Source of the DNA: a virus
Virus record (IMG/VR): IMGVR_UViG_3300042898_001145
Coordinates: 1 to 30,630 of that record
Direction: 5' to 3' (one strand)
Length of the DNA stretch: 30,630 nucleotides
Positions 6,380-12,617 of the stretch are shown piece after piece. How positions within the stretch are numbered: the stretch's first letter is position 1; every line of letters starts with the position of its first letter. The notes beneath the pieces were generated by a model. That model was given only the letters and a program-made list of their open reading frames with translations. It made no database searches and was not told the DNA's origin. A program made the translations under genes and the position numbers.

Positions 6380-6724
6380 TCAGATGAGATCGTCGCCGCT
6401 GCTGTTGTTGCGTGTCACGGCAACGGTGAACTGCTTTAGAGTTTTACCACCTGCGCGCTTTTCAACGCCAACAAAATTGATGGCGAGTTTGTCACCGACG
6501 TTGGGGCGTGCCTCGGCAAGTTTGGCGGCGAGTTGCAATTGGCCTGCGGTCAATGTGCGGTCGCCCTCGGCGGTACGAATGACAATTTTGGCGGCGCGTT
6601 TGCCATCTTCGAAAGTGTGAATGGAAACGTCAAGCACTGTGCCGGTTACGGCGTCGCCTACCGTTTCAAATTTCACGAAGTCGCCGCTTGGTTTTACTGC
6701 GGGGTCATCCCAGATACTGCTCAT
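6380..6724 (-). CDS. SSB-like / OB-fold phage protein
   Basis: This 114-aa protein starts MSSIWDDPAVKP, then DFVKFETVGDAVTGTV, an opening I recall from actinophage proteins annotated near recombination nucleases. Alternating beta-rich segments and a length near 110 fit a small OB-fold single-strand DNA-binding protein, with a polar, acidic end (NNSSGDDLI) reminiscent of SSB tails. It would protect single-stranded DNA during recombination and replication. The stop-start overlap (ATGA) with the RecB-like gene upstream supports joint function. The OB fold is inferred from pattern only. Confidence 0.6.
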   Translation of the reverse strand: MSSIWDDPAVKPSGDFVKFETVGDAVTGTVLDVSIHTFEDGKRAAKIVIRTAEGDRTLTAGQLQLAAKLAEARPNVGDKLAINFVGVEKRAGGKTLKQFTVAVTRNNSSGDDLI

Positions 6725-8367
6725 TTTGTTTGGTCCTTTTCTGTTGTTGGGTTGGGTTGTGTTTCTGCCTCAATGACGATGGCGCCACTGTCGGAGACTT
6801 GTATTTTGGCGCTGCCGTCAAATGCGGCGCGTGCCAATGTAGCCACCTGGTGTGCACCGTTGGTGGATAGTCGGCCAATTTGTGCGCCGAGTGTTTCGGT
6901 GTTATCGGCCGTCAAGTTTTGTGCGCGTAGTACGGCGGCCATGAGTTCGACATCTTCGAGGCGTACGAGGTCCACCAGCATTGCGGCAATGGCGCAACGG
7001 CGAACGGTTGGCTGTTCCCTAATGGAAATACCGCGACGCGCTGCGGTTGCCTGTTTCGTTATTTCGGCAATGAGCGCTCGTTGGTTGGCCGGTAGTGCGT
7101 TTATGGTTGCCCGTAGTGCGTCTATTTCTTGCGGTGTTGCGTCGCCGCCCTCATTTGCGACATAGCGCACCCGTTTTGGTTTCGGTGCGTCAGGCGGTGC
7201 GATAACGGGGTCGGTGGGGTTTCTGTCTGGGAATTGGAAACCGTGTTCTGCCTCAACCTGATAGCAGGCGTCACTAATGGCCTCAATTTCACGAACCGTG
7301 TGCAATGCGTGGTCCCTAAGTTTTGGAACGTGTGCGGGCCACCTGGCGGCAAGTTCACGTTTCGTGTCGTCGCCGAACGCAACCAACCTGCGCACCCGCT
7401 TTTCAAGCCATGCGCGGTGTTCAGGTGTCGCCACGGTTTCGGTGTAGGCGAACGCTGCCTCGACGTTCGCGACCGCTGTTTCAACGGGGGTGGGCGCAGG
7501 GACCACGGGAACGGGGGGTCGCTCAACCGTGGCGCCTGCGCCGCTATCGGTGCCCACATTGCCGCGTGACGGCACCGAAACTTTGCGCACAATGTCTTTG
7601 CGTTTCTGCCATTGTTTCACAATGGTTGCGACGTGCGCGGCTTCTAATGCTGCTACCAGGTCAACTTCGACAAGGTGGCATTCCCCACGGCCTGCGGGTA
7701 CGTGAATGAGTAGCCCGACAGTGTGGTCCACGTCGCCGAGGTCATAGCGGCGGCCTGTCGGTATGTCGTACCCTTGCGCCGTTGCGTATGCGGCGAGTTG
7801 CACCGCGTACGCCAACGGGTTTGGCCCAATGGCCTTGCCTGTTTTCAAGTCTGCGCACACCAGGCGGCCGTCAGGGCGGCGCAAGAAACGGTCCGCAGTT
7901 CCCGCCAGGCGTAAACCGTCATGAACCAGCGAAACCTCAACCAGGCCAGGTTCAACGGTCAACCCTGCTGCGTTCAACGTTTCACGATAGGCGGCGATAT
8001 CTGCGGCCCACGGTGCCGGTATCTCGGCGGTAGTGATGGCGCCGTTGTCCACGTGTTGCGCGAATTCGTGCAATGCGGTGCCGAGGTTTGCGCCAACACT
8101 GCCGCCGCCTGCTTCGAGTGCCTGTTCCATGAGTGCGTCGAGGCGTTGCGTATCCTCGGCGGGTGTTGCCGCCATTTGTGCGAATAGGTCGGCGCGTGTC
8201 GCAAGGCCTTTGCCGGCGGTTCGTATTTTCCACCGTTCCAGGCCGAACCGATCCTCAAGGCATGCGCCGTGACTACTGAAACGGGAATAGGGCTGGGCGG
8301 CCCCGCCGTCGGGTGGTGTGACCATGGGGCGGCCGTAGCGGTCGCGTGTGAAGTCTTGGTGCTGCAT
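6721..8367 (-). CDS. RecB/Cas4-like PD-(D/E)XK exonuclease
   Basis: This 548-aa protein has the RecB-nuclease core in its first 260 residues: GTALHEF (97-103), a Glu-bearing strand VEVSL (143-147), GTADR (156-160) and ADLKTGK (172-178), with D159, D173 and K175 as metal and catalytic residues, then a QLAAYA helix typical of the family. It probably resects double-strand DNA ends for recombination. The remaining 280 residues are not part of that fold: an Ala/Pro/Val linker (about 265-295) and a helical half that may bind DNA or the SSB-like partner. The ATG is preceded by GGAGGAAACA. It overlaps the SSB-like gene by ATGA. Confidence 0.83.
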   Translation of the reverse strand: MQHQDFTRDRYGRPMVTPPDGGAAQPYSRFSSHGACLEDRFGLERWKIRTAGKGLATRADLFAQMAATPAEDTQRLDALMEQALEAGGGSVGANLGTALHEFAQHVDNGAITTAEIPAPWAADIAAYRETLNAAGLTVEPGLVEVSLVHDGLRLAGTADRFLRRPDGRLVCADLKTGKAIGPNPLAYAVQLAAYATAQGYDIPTGRRYDLGDVDHTVGLLIHVPAGRGECHLVEVDLVAALEAAHVATIVKQWQKRKDIVRKVSVPSRGNVGTDSGAGATVERPPVPVVPAPTPVETAVANVEAAFAYTETVATPEHRAWLEKRVRRLVAFGDDTKRELAARWPAHVPKLRDHALHTVREIEAISDACYQVEAEHGFQFPDRNPTDPVIAPPDAPKPKRVRYVANEGGDATPQEIDALRATINALPANQRALIAEITKQATAARRGISIREQPTVRRCAIAAMLVDLVRLEDVELMAAVLRAQNLTADNTETLGAQIGRLSTNGAHQVATLARAAFDGSAKIQVSDSGAIVIEAETQPNPTTEKDQTK

Positions 8368-8426
8368 TGTTTCCTCCGTAGTTGTTGGGTTGGGTTAGGT
8401 CATTGTTGTTGGGGGGTGTTGCATAG

Positions 8427-8975
8427 TTAGCGGCAAGGCCGCGACCATGGTTTGAAACCGCACCGGCCGCGCGCTTCAAGTTCTGAGTATAGGCGCCAGG
8501 CCATGTTGAAATTTGCCACGGGGTCAACTAGGGCTTCCATGCTGCCGAATAAGTCCGACGCGTAGGCGCGGTGCACCACGTTGATTTGCATTATGCCGAA
8601 GTCATGGCCGTTGAAATGTTGCGAATAGTCCACGGGCCAGAATGTCGGGTACGCCTTAGCGGGGCCGATAGGCAGACAACGTGACTCTTGCCAGGCTTCG
8701 CTGAGTAGTTCGGTGAGTAGGTGCGGGTCGTTAGGCCACCCGCCCGCTACTGCTTCGTCGGCCCATTCCTCACACGGTGTGCCTGGCGGGACCAACGGCG
8801 GTGCCGTGGTGGTTGTGGTTGTGGTTGGCGGCAATGTGGTTGGTGGTGTCGTTGTTGTTACGGGTTTGAGGGTAATTGTGGCGCTGGGTTGGGTTGGGGC
8901 TGAAACGGGGGCACCGTTGGCTGCTGTTGCGCAGGCGGTGAGGGCGGCGGCACATAGCACCGCTGCAACCCTCAT
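8427..8975 (-). CDS. Secreted lipoprotein with lysozyme-like/transglycosylase domain
   Basis: This 182-aa protein begins with a lipoprotein signal peptide: MRVAAVLCAAALTAC, lipobox LTAC with C15. A Thr/Pro linker (about 28-62) leads to a lysozyme-like domain with catalytic Glu in AWQESR (E97) and the substrate-cleft motif DFGIMQIN (125-132), as in soluble lytic transglycosylases. Four Cys (68, 100, 172, 181) could form disulfides. It would be anchored outside the membrane and cut peptidoglycan glycan chains. It lies among early or accessory genes, far from the endolysin, so host wall remodelling or superinfection exclusion are as likely as lysis. The ATG overlaps the upstream stop (ATGA); a longer frame to 9170 is rejected because the signal peptide would be internal. 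Confidence 0.8.
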   Translation of the reverse strand: MRVAAVLCAAALTACATAANGAPVSAPTQPSATITLKPVTTTTPPTTLPPTTTTTTTAPPLVPPGTPCEEWADEAVAGGWPNDPHLLTELLSEAWQESRCLPIGPAKAYPTFWPVDYSQHFNGHDFGIMQINVVHRAYASDLFGSMEALVDPVANFNMAWRLYSELEARGRCGFKPWSRPCR

Positions 8976-9184
8976 GCGCCAGCCTTCGGTTGCGTGTCGT
9001 TGTTCGTGTGGTTCATGTTGTGGTCCTTTGTTCGGTTTGACGGGTGACGCAAACGGGCGCAACGGTGCGACGGATGCAGGTAATGGGCGACGGTTAGAAA
9101 CGTCACGCCACATGCCAGGCAGTGTGCGGGCCGCGGCGTTCCCGTTTGCGTGTGGGTTCCATTCGACCATCTGCGGGCGCTCAT
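8972..9184 (-). CDS. Small zinc-finger-like protein, 70 aa
   Basis: Both ends are coupled by ATGA to neighbours, which supports a real gene. Residues 22-42 hold CxxC, then HxxxxxHRC (C22, C25, H34, H40, C42), a likely zinc site. The rest is basic and polar (RLRHPSNRTKDHNMNH). A nucleic-acid-binding role is plausible but unproven. Confidence 0.6.
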   Translation of the reverse strand: MSARRWSNGTHTQTGTPRPAHCLACGVTFLTVAHYLHPSHRCARLRHPSNRTKDHNMNHTNNDTQPKAGA

Positions 9185-9387
9185 GTCAAACCACCCCGCC
9201 GTTGCCGGTATTCACGCCAATACGCAGCCCACGCCGCCGCACACGGTGCGCATGGTGCCTGTTGGTGTCGTTTGTGGCGAGCGTAGGCGGCGAGGGTGCC
9301 GCAGGGCCGTGTTGCAGGGCGGCCAGGTTTGCCGGTGTTAGCGCCCCGACGTGCACGCCAGGCGCGTTGATATTCGGCGCTGCTCAT
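9181..9387 (-). CDS. Small basic Cys-containing protein, 68 aa
   Basis: The ATG at 9387 overlaps the upstream stop as ATGA. The protein repeats a Tyr/Arg/Trp pattern: EYQRAWRARRG near the start and AYWREYRQRRG at the end, around a CGTLAAYARHKR and CAPC core (C34, C46, C49). Small proteins of this pattern are frequent in actinophages and may bind zinc and DNA. Function unknown. Confidence 0.65.
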   Translation of the reverse strand: MSSAEYQRAWRARRGANTGKPGRPATRPCGTLAAYARHKRHQQAPCAPCAAAWAAYWREYRQRRGGLT

Positions 9388-9566
9388 TTGTGCCGCCCTT
9401 CTGAATGTTCGGCGTAAATAGTGAGGGCGCCGAGTGCACCAATGATGGTGACAAAACCCCAAAACGCACCAAACCTGTTGCCGATGTAGTCGAGCAGTGA
9501 CAACGCCGCAAACAATGCGGCAAACAACGCCGCAGCGCGTACGGCGTAACGGATGGCGGTTTTCAT
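9384..9566 (-). CDS. Small membrane protein, two predicted segments
   Basis: This 60-aa protein has hydrophobic segments at about 11-25 (AALFAALFAALSLL) and 33-51 (GAFWGFVTIIGALGALTIY), with a basic N-terminus and a polar C-terminus (EHSEGRHK). It is coupled to both neighbours by ATGA. It may be a membrane modulator or holin-like protein, although it is far from the lysis genes. Confidence 0.65.
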   Translation of the reverse strand: MKTAIRYAVRAAALFAALFAALSLLDYIGNRFGAFWGFVTIIGALGALTIYAEHSEGRHK

Positions 9567-9931
9567 TTCGTCACCACGTTTGCGCTGTAAAGGTCAAGAA
9601 CGGTGAGGCCTTGCGACACGTTCACGCCACATAGTTTGTTGAATGTCCACACCTGGCGCTGGATATCCTGCAGCAGTTGGCGGCGGCGTGCGTAGTAGGT
9701 GTCTAGCAGTTGCGTGTTGATGAAGTTGTCGTACATGTTCGGCCAGTCGCTGTTTTGAATTTCTGTCAGTTCGCGTTGTGCGGTGCTCACAATGTCGCGC
9801 AGGCGGTTTGCGATCATTAGGTCAATGCTGCTGAGTTCGTTCGCACTGTCTATGAGTGGTGAAGTTATGTAGTCGGGCACGCTGTATTCGGCGGCCATTT
9901 GTTCAAGGCGGGTGGTGGTTACTGTTTTCAT
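9563..9931 (-). CDS. Hypothetical helical protein, 122 aa
   Basis: The start at 9931 has GAAGGAAACAAACAAC before the ATG, a leader that occurs word for word before the internal Met of the prohead protease. The protein is soluble and mostly helical, with a run ANRLRDIVSTAQRELTEIQ and a second helix rich in Tyr, Arg and Gln. No family was recognised. The unrelated longer frame to 10051 is a shadow of the upstream gene. Confidence 0.65.
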   Translation of the reverse strand: MKTVTTTRLEQMAAEYSVPDYITSPLIDSANELSSIDLMIANRLRDIVSTAQRELTEIQNSDWPNMYDNFINTQLLDTYYARRRQLLQDIQRQVWTFNKLCGVNVSQGLTVLDLYSANVVTK

Positions 9932-9945
9932 GTTGTTTGTTTCCT

Positions 9946-10212
9946 TCAGTGGTTGTTGGTTTTGTTGGTGAAACGTTGGGCGAGTCTGTCGGGGTTCATT
10001 AGTTCGTCGAGGGCAATACTTCGTGCCTCGGCGCGTATCCATGCGGCACATTCGGCGCGTGTGCCAAACATGTTGATCGGTTCACCTTCGCCGTGTTCGT
10101 CGCCGCGTGCGTGAATGTCGAAGTAGTCCACGCGTGTTGTGTCGTTGTCGTTGAGTACCGGCCAGATAGTGAAACCGTGGTACACGGTGACCGCTGTTTT
10201 TGCTGTTGCCAT
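9946..10212 (-). CDS. Hypothetical 88-aa protein
   Basis: The ATG is preceded by AAAAGGCAGCAACCAAA. Residues about 9-60 alternate beta-strand-like segments (VTVYHGFTIWPVL, RVDYFDIHARGD), followed by helices (TRAECAAWIRAEARSIALDEL). The pattern resembles small phage proteins that carry a compact alpha/beta fold, but no function was recognised. Confidence 0.65.
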   Translation of the reverse strand: MATAKTAVTVYHGFTIWPVLNDNDTTRVDYFDIHARGDEHGEGEPINMFGTRAECAAWIRAEARSIALDELMNPDRLAQRFTNKTNNH

Positions 10213-10245
10213 TTTGGTTGCTGCCTTTTCTGTTGTTGTTGTTGG

Positions 10246-10434
10246 TTAGTACGCGTCAAGCATGAACACGAGGGCGTCGGCGTAGCCGTTGCGTTCTGCG
10301 GCGGCCATAATTGAGGTCATTCTTTTTGTTGCGGTGGCGTGCGGCAATGTGCCAGGCGTTGTGCCCTCGGCGCGTCGAAATGCGATCACGTAGAGTTCGG
10401 CGAGTTGGGCAATGTCGGTGAATGTCTTAGTCAT
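10246..10434 (-). CDS. Hypothetical 62-aa protein
   Basis: The start MTKTFTDIAQ at 10434 sits behind AAAGGACCCAACCCAA. An in-frame ATG in the upstream hairpin (10473) would add the 13-residue leader MAAANPTRKDPTQ, the same leader frame as at the 113-aa gene. The protein is helical and Ala-rich with an acidic/aromatic end. Function unknown. Confidence 0.6.
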   Translation of the reverse strand: MTKTFTDIAQLAELYVIAFRRAEGTTPGTLPHATATKRMTSIMAAAERNGYADALVFMLDAY

Positions 10435-10437
10435 TTG

Positions 10438-10489
10438 GGTTGGGTCCTTTCGGGTTGGGTTGGCGGCGGCCATTGCTGGCCGCCGCCGT
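10438..10489 (-). repeat. 52-bp intergenic cassette, copy 1 (identical to copy 2)
   Basis: This block is identical to 11277-11328 over 52 bp. On the minus strand it contains a hairpin at 10487-10462: 11-bp stem GGCGGCGGCCA/TGGCCGCCGCC with loop GCAA, a GNRA tetraloop. AACCCAACCC and the AAAGGA ribosome site of the next gene follow. No U-run follows, so it is not a standard terminator; mRNA stabilisation or a processing barrier fits better. Confidence 0.8.
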
Positions 10490-10491
10490 TG

Positions 10492-10863
10492 TTAGTTGAC
10501 TTTGGAACCGCTGTGTTGTGACTTGCCGCACTCTTGAACCTTGCTGGCAAACCCTGAAATTTTGGCAGTGCGGTTGAGGGCAACGGTAGAGAATTGAAAA
10601 GTGAAAGTCCCGTCTGCGTTGCGCAAGATATTTGCACTGCACGCGTGGGCCTTTGTGCCATGACCAATGCGGCAAACAAGATCGTGGTGGTTTGTCAAGT
10701 GGTCACGGTCAACACTGCCCGTGAACGTAATCTCGCGCGTTTCGTTTTCAATGGTGATCGCAACGGTCACCGATTCTTTGTTGAGTCGGTACTCAGTGCC
10801 ATTGGCGGCGGTGAGTGTTTCGGTGAACTTCACGGTGGTTGTTGGGGTCAGGTTCGTTGTCAT
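10492..10863 (-). CDS. Hypothetical 123-aa protein, leaderless start
   Basis: The ATG at 10863 follows TATACT with only 6 nt between, and there is no Shine-Dalgarno sequence, so translation probably begins at the 5' end of the mRNA. The protein is beta-rich: regular strands (VKFTETLTAANGTEYRL, VTVAITIENETREITFTG, GTFTFQFSTVAL) and two Cys. It has a polar Ser/Gly/Lys end. It may be a small single-domain binding protein; no family was recognised. Confidence 0.68.
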   Translation of the reverse strand: MTTNLTPTTTVKFTETLTAANGTEYRLNKESVTVAITIENETREITFTGSVDRDHLTNHHDLVCRIGHGTKAHACSANILRNADGTFTFQFSTVALNRTAKISGFASKVQECGKSQHSGSKVN

Positions 10864-10925
10864 AATTTGAGTATATACACAAACCCGAACGCCGCAACGT
10901 GTCATGCTGCAAAATTTCTGAAAAT
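10861..10925 (-). promoter_or_regulatory. Leaderless promoter, copy B
   Basis: The -10 box TATACT (10875-10870) ends 6 nt before the ATG. TTGCGG lies 16 nt upstream as a weak -35. The first 30 bp are identical to copy A at 12125 and the similarity extends to about 65 bp. The conserved ATGACA/CTGACA block farther upstream could be a regulator site. Confidence 0.65.
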
Positions 10926-10931
10926 TATTTT

Positions 10932-11273
10932 TCACGCCTTGCCGCCCATATTTCGAACCAGGACCACGTGCGCCCTGGCGCTTTTCATTTTGAGGCGTTC
11001 ACGGCCCGTGTTGAGGTCAACCAGCCAGGCGTCTAGGGCTACGGGTTCGCCGTTGTGTTCCATTGAGGCGCCGGCACAAAGGCCTGGTTCTGAGGTCCAT
11101 ACGTACGGCACGCATTTTGCGGCCAAATCCTCATTTATGGCAAGAATTGCGGCGGCGTGTTTGACTACTTCGGCGCGTGTCGGCAAACGCCAACCGGTGC
11201 CGCGTAGTTCGGCCAATTGTTGTGCGTCGGGCCATTTTATTTGTACGGCGTTCAGGTGGAATTCAAGGTTCAC
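10932..11273 (-). CDS. DUF1566-like (Lcl C-terminal type) protein
   Basis: This 113-aa protein contains GTGWRLPTRAEV (about 29-40), the hallmark W-RLPT-E motif of the DUF1566/Lcl C-terminal family. Later come YVWTSEP, a VDLNTG strand and a final HVVLVRN strand in the usual order. Such domains occur in surface and adhesion proteins and in phage proteins; the molecular role is not known. No signal peptide is seen. The start is GTG at 11273 behind AAAGGACCCAACCAGC. An in-frame ATG in the hairpin at 11312 would add 13 residues. Confidence 0.65.
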   Translation of the reverse strand: MNLEFHLNAVQIKWPDAQQLAELRGTGWRLPTRAEVVKHAAAILAINEDLAAKCVPYVWTSEPGLCAGASMEHNGEPVALDAWLVDLNTGRERLKMKSARAHVVLVRNMGGKA

Positions 11274-11276
11274 GCT

Positions 11277-11328
11277 GGTTGGGTCCTTTCGGGTTGGGTT
11301 GGCGGCGGCCATTGCTGGCCGCCGCCGT
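11277..11328 (-). repeat. 52-bp intergenic cassette, copy 2
   Basis: Identical to copy 1. The hairpin occupies 11326-11301 with an 11-bp stem and GCAA loop on the minus strand. It lies 9 nt past the stop of the 154-aa gene and just before the ribosome site of the 113-aa gene. Confidence 0.8.
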
Positions 11329-11336
11329 GGTTGTGC

Positions 11337-11801
11337 TCATTCGGGGGCCGTGAAACGGTCCACGGTGACCACTGAAACGGGCGCAAGGGTGCCACTCTCA
11401 ATGGGGCAAATGGCGGCTGAGAAGTTCCACTTGTCGCCAACGTATTTGACAACGGCGGGCACCATTGCGTAGCCCTCAACGTATCCGCGCTTCGCCTGTG
11501 TCTGGCGCTTGACCGAATACATGGGCACGAAAACGCCCGTGGACTTGCCGTTGGCGTCAAGCACTAACCAACTCTCGCCATAGGTGCCCTTCACAATTTT
11601 TGCGGGTGTCCAATTACCTTGCAGGTCGAATAGAACCAGGGCTTTCACAAGGCCGCCCTGTTTGGCGAGTTGTGCCTCTAATTCAATAAAACGGGCGGTG
11701 GCCATGTATGACATCTGCGACAGTGCGCCGTCTGTGTCTGAGTTCAGCCACGATTCGTTGGCGAGGTCACGATAGTCCTGCGCTGTCTTTGGTGTGTTCA
11801 T
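11337..11801 (-). CDS. Hypothetical 154-aa protein
   Basis: The start at 11801 is preceded by AAAAGGAAACAACCAAA. The first 55 residues are helical (TAQDYRDLANESWL, ATARFIELEAQLAKQ), the rest is beta-rich with LVLDANGKSTGVFVPMYSV and WNFSAAICPIE strands. A second in-frame ATG at 11876 overlaps the upstream stop as ATGA and would translate through the hairpin. Shares YxxxxxWNFxxxx wording with the 69-aa gene upstream (NRWNFTTV against DKWNFSAA), possibly distant relatives. Function unknown. Confidence 0.65.
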   Translation of the reverse strand: MNTPKTAQDYRDLANESWLNSDTDGALSQMSYMATARFIELEAQLAKQGGLVKALVLFDLQGNWTPAKIVKGTYGESWLVLDANGKSTGVFVPMYSVKRQTQAKRGYVEGYAMVPAVVKYVGDKWNFSAAICPIESGTLAPVSVVTVDRFTAPE

Positions 11802-11839
11802 TTTGGTTGTTTCCTTTTCTGGTTGGGTTGGGTTGGGTT

Positions 11840-11865
11840 GGCGGCGGCCATTCCTGGCCGCCGCC
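11840..11865 (-). repeat. GNRA hairpin cassette, copy 3 (variant loop)
   Basis: The same 11-bp stem as copies 1 and 2, but the minus-strand loop is GGAA in place of GCAA. Both are GNRA tetraloops, so the one change keeps the loop class. The flanking AACCCAACCC is expanded and the ribosome site differs (AAAAGGAAAC). Confidence 0.75.
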
Positions 11866-11872
11866 GTGGTTG

Positions 11873-12082
11873 TCATTTTGTGGCGGGTGTGAAGTCCACA
11901 ACCTGGCCAACGGTTGTGAAGTTCCATCGGTTGCGGCCGTTGAGGTTGCGGGCAATGACGGTGCGGCCATCTGCTGCAATTTGGAAGTTGCCGGCCTTCG
12001 ACAAAATTTGACCGGTGCTCAATGTTGAGTAGTAGAGCACGCCGCGCACTTCGCCGTTCATGGGGATCAGGTTTTCATTCAT
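11873..12082 (-). CDS. Hypothetical 69-aa beta-rich protein
   Basis: The likely start is ATG at 12082 (MNENLIPMNGEV) behind ACGGAAACAACCAAC. A leaderless in-frame ATG at 12127 would add MTTTQPNPTETETTN, encoded by the CAACCC repeat and ribosome-site sequence, so both forms may be made. The protein is a run of beta strands (GVLYYSTLSTGQIL, NFQIAADGRTVIARN, NRWNFTTVGQVVDF). Function unknown. Confidence 0.6.
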   Translation of the reverse strand: MNENLIPMNGEVRGVLYYSTLSTGQILSKAGNFQIAADGRTVIARNLNGRNRWNFTTVGQVVDFTPATK

Positions 12083-12124
12083 GTTGGTTGTTTCCGTTTC
12101 TGTTGGGTTGGGTTGGGTTGTTGT

Positions 12125-12190
12125 CATAATTTGAGTATATACACAAACCCGAACCGCCAAACGTGTCAGACGGCAACATTTCTGAAATTT
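12125..12190 (-). promoter_or_regulatory. Leaderless promoter, copy A
   Basis: TATACT at 12139-12134 sits 6 nt before ATG 12127, with a poor -35 (TTTGGC) 16 nt further up. It lies just after the terminator at 12239-12273, so it would restart transcription for the small-gene and replication block. The match to copy B is exact for 30 bp and continues with a few changes to TTTCAGAAA. Confidence 0.68.
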
Positions 12191-12228
12191 TTTCAAAATA
12201 TATCTGTGGCCTGCGGTTTTGTCAGGCA

Positions 12229-12273
12229 GAAAACGCCAACGCCCCGCACTGAGGAGGGTTCAATGCGGGGCGT
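12229..12273 (-). terminator. Rho-independent terminator of the late operon
   Basis: A perfect 10-bp stem, ACGCCCCGCA with TGCGGGGCGT, and a 15-nt loop occupy 12273-12239. On the minus strand TGGCGTTTT follows. All genes on both sides read in this direction, so it separates the late transcript from the next unit. Confidence 0.8.
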
Positions 12274-12277
12274 GACG

Positions 12278-12300
12278 GTGCGCGGGCAGCAGACGCGCAC
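12278..12300 (-). terminator. Auxiliary hairpin before the terminator
   Basis: GTGCGCG and CGCGCAC form a 7-bp stem with a 9-nt loop, extendable past a bulge to about 9 bp. It lies between the 97-aa gene stop and the main terminator, giving two hairpins in a row. No U-run follows it directly. Confidence 0.5.
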
Positions 12301-12323
12301 ACCGTGGCAACGAACGGCGGGGC

Positions 12324-12617
12324 CTATTCGTCGCGCGATGGTGGTGGTTCAATTGGTAACAATGCGCCCACGTTCAAACGGTGAACACGTCGCACCATTC
12401 CCAACGGAATTGCGACAACGTGATCGACCACGCCGTCGCCTTCAATTAGGGACTGCGCCAACACTAGGTGGCCAGGTTTCACGTGTGGAAGTAACACGCC
12501 AACGGAACGCACAACACACGGCGCGCCGTCTATTTCCTCAATGCCCGCCCAGGTTTCTGTTACTGCGTGCGCGTCATGCCAAATTATTTGGACCAACGTT
12601 TCTGCGCCGTCACTCAC
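12324..12617 (-). CDS. Conserved-looking hypothetical protein, 97 aa
   Basis: The GTG at 12617 overlaps the metallophosphoesterase stop by 8 nt and follows GGAAGG. Pattern: LVQIIWHDAHAVTETWAGIEEIDGAPC, then VRSVGVLLPHVKPGHLVLAQSL, then VVAIPLGMVRRVHRL. I recall proteins with this W-D-A...W / S-G-L-L / I-P arrangement in many tailed phages, where they are annotated as hypothetical. It is a beta-rich small domain, last gene of the late operon. Function unknown. Confidence 0.7.
   Translation of the reverse strand: MSDGAETLVQIIWHDAHAVTETWAGIEEIDGAPCVVRSVGVLLPHVKPGHLVLAQSLIEGDGVVDHVVAIPLGMVRRVHRLNVGALLPIEPPPSRDE

Noticed and set aside
9171-9462. N-terminal extensions of the 68-aa and lipoprotein genes into upstream frames
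   Set aside because: Stop-start ATGA overlaps and, for the lipoprotein, the signal peptide fix the shorter starts.
10861-10935. Upstream-extended frames sharing RVCVYTQIM before both leaderless genes
   Set aside because: The shared peptide comes from the duplicated promoter sequence; the -10 box lies inside it and no ribosome site precedes the longer starts.
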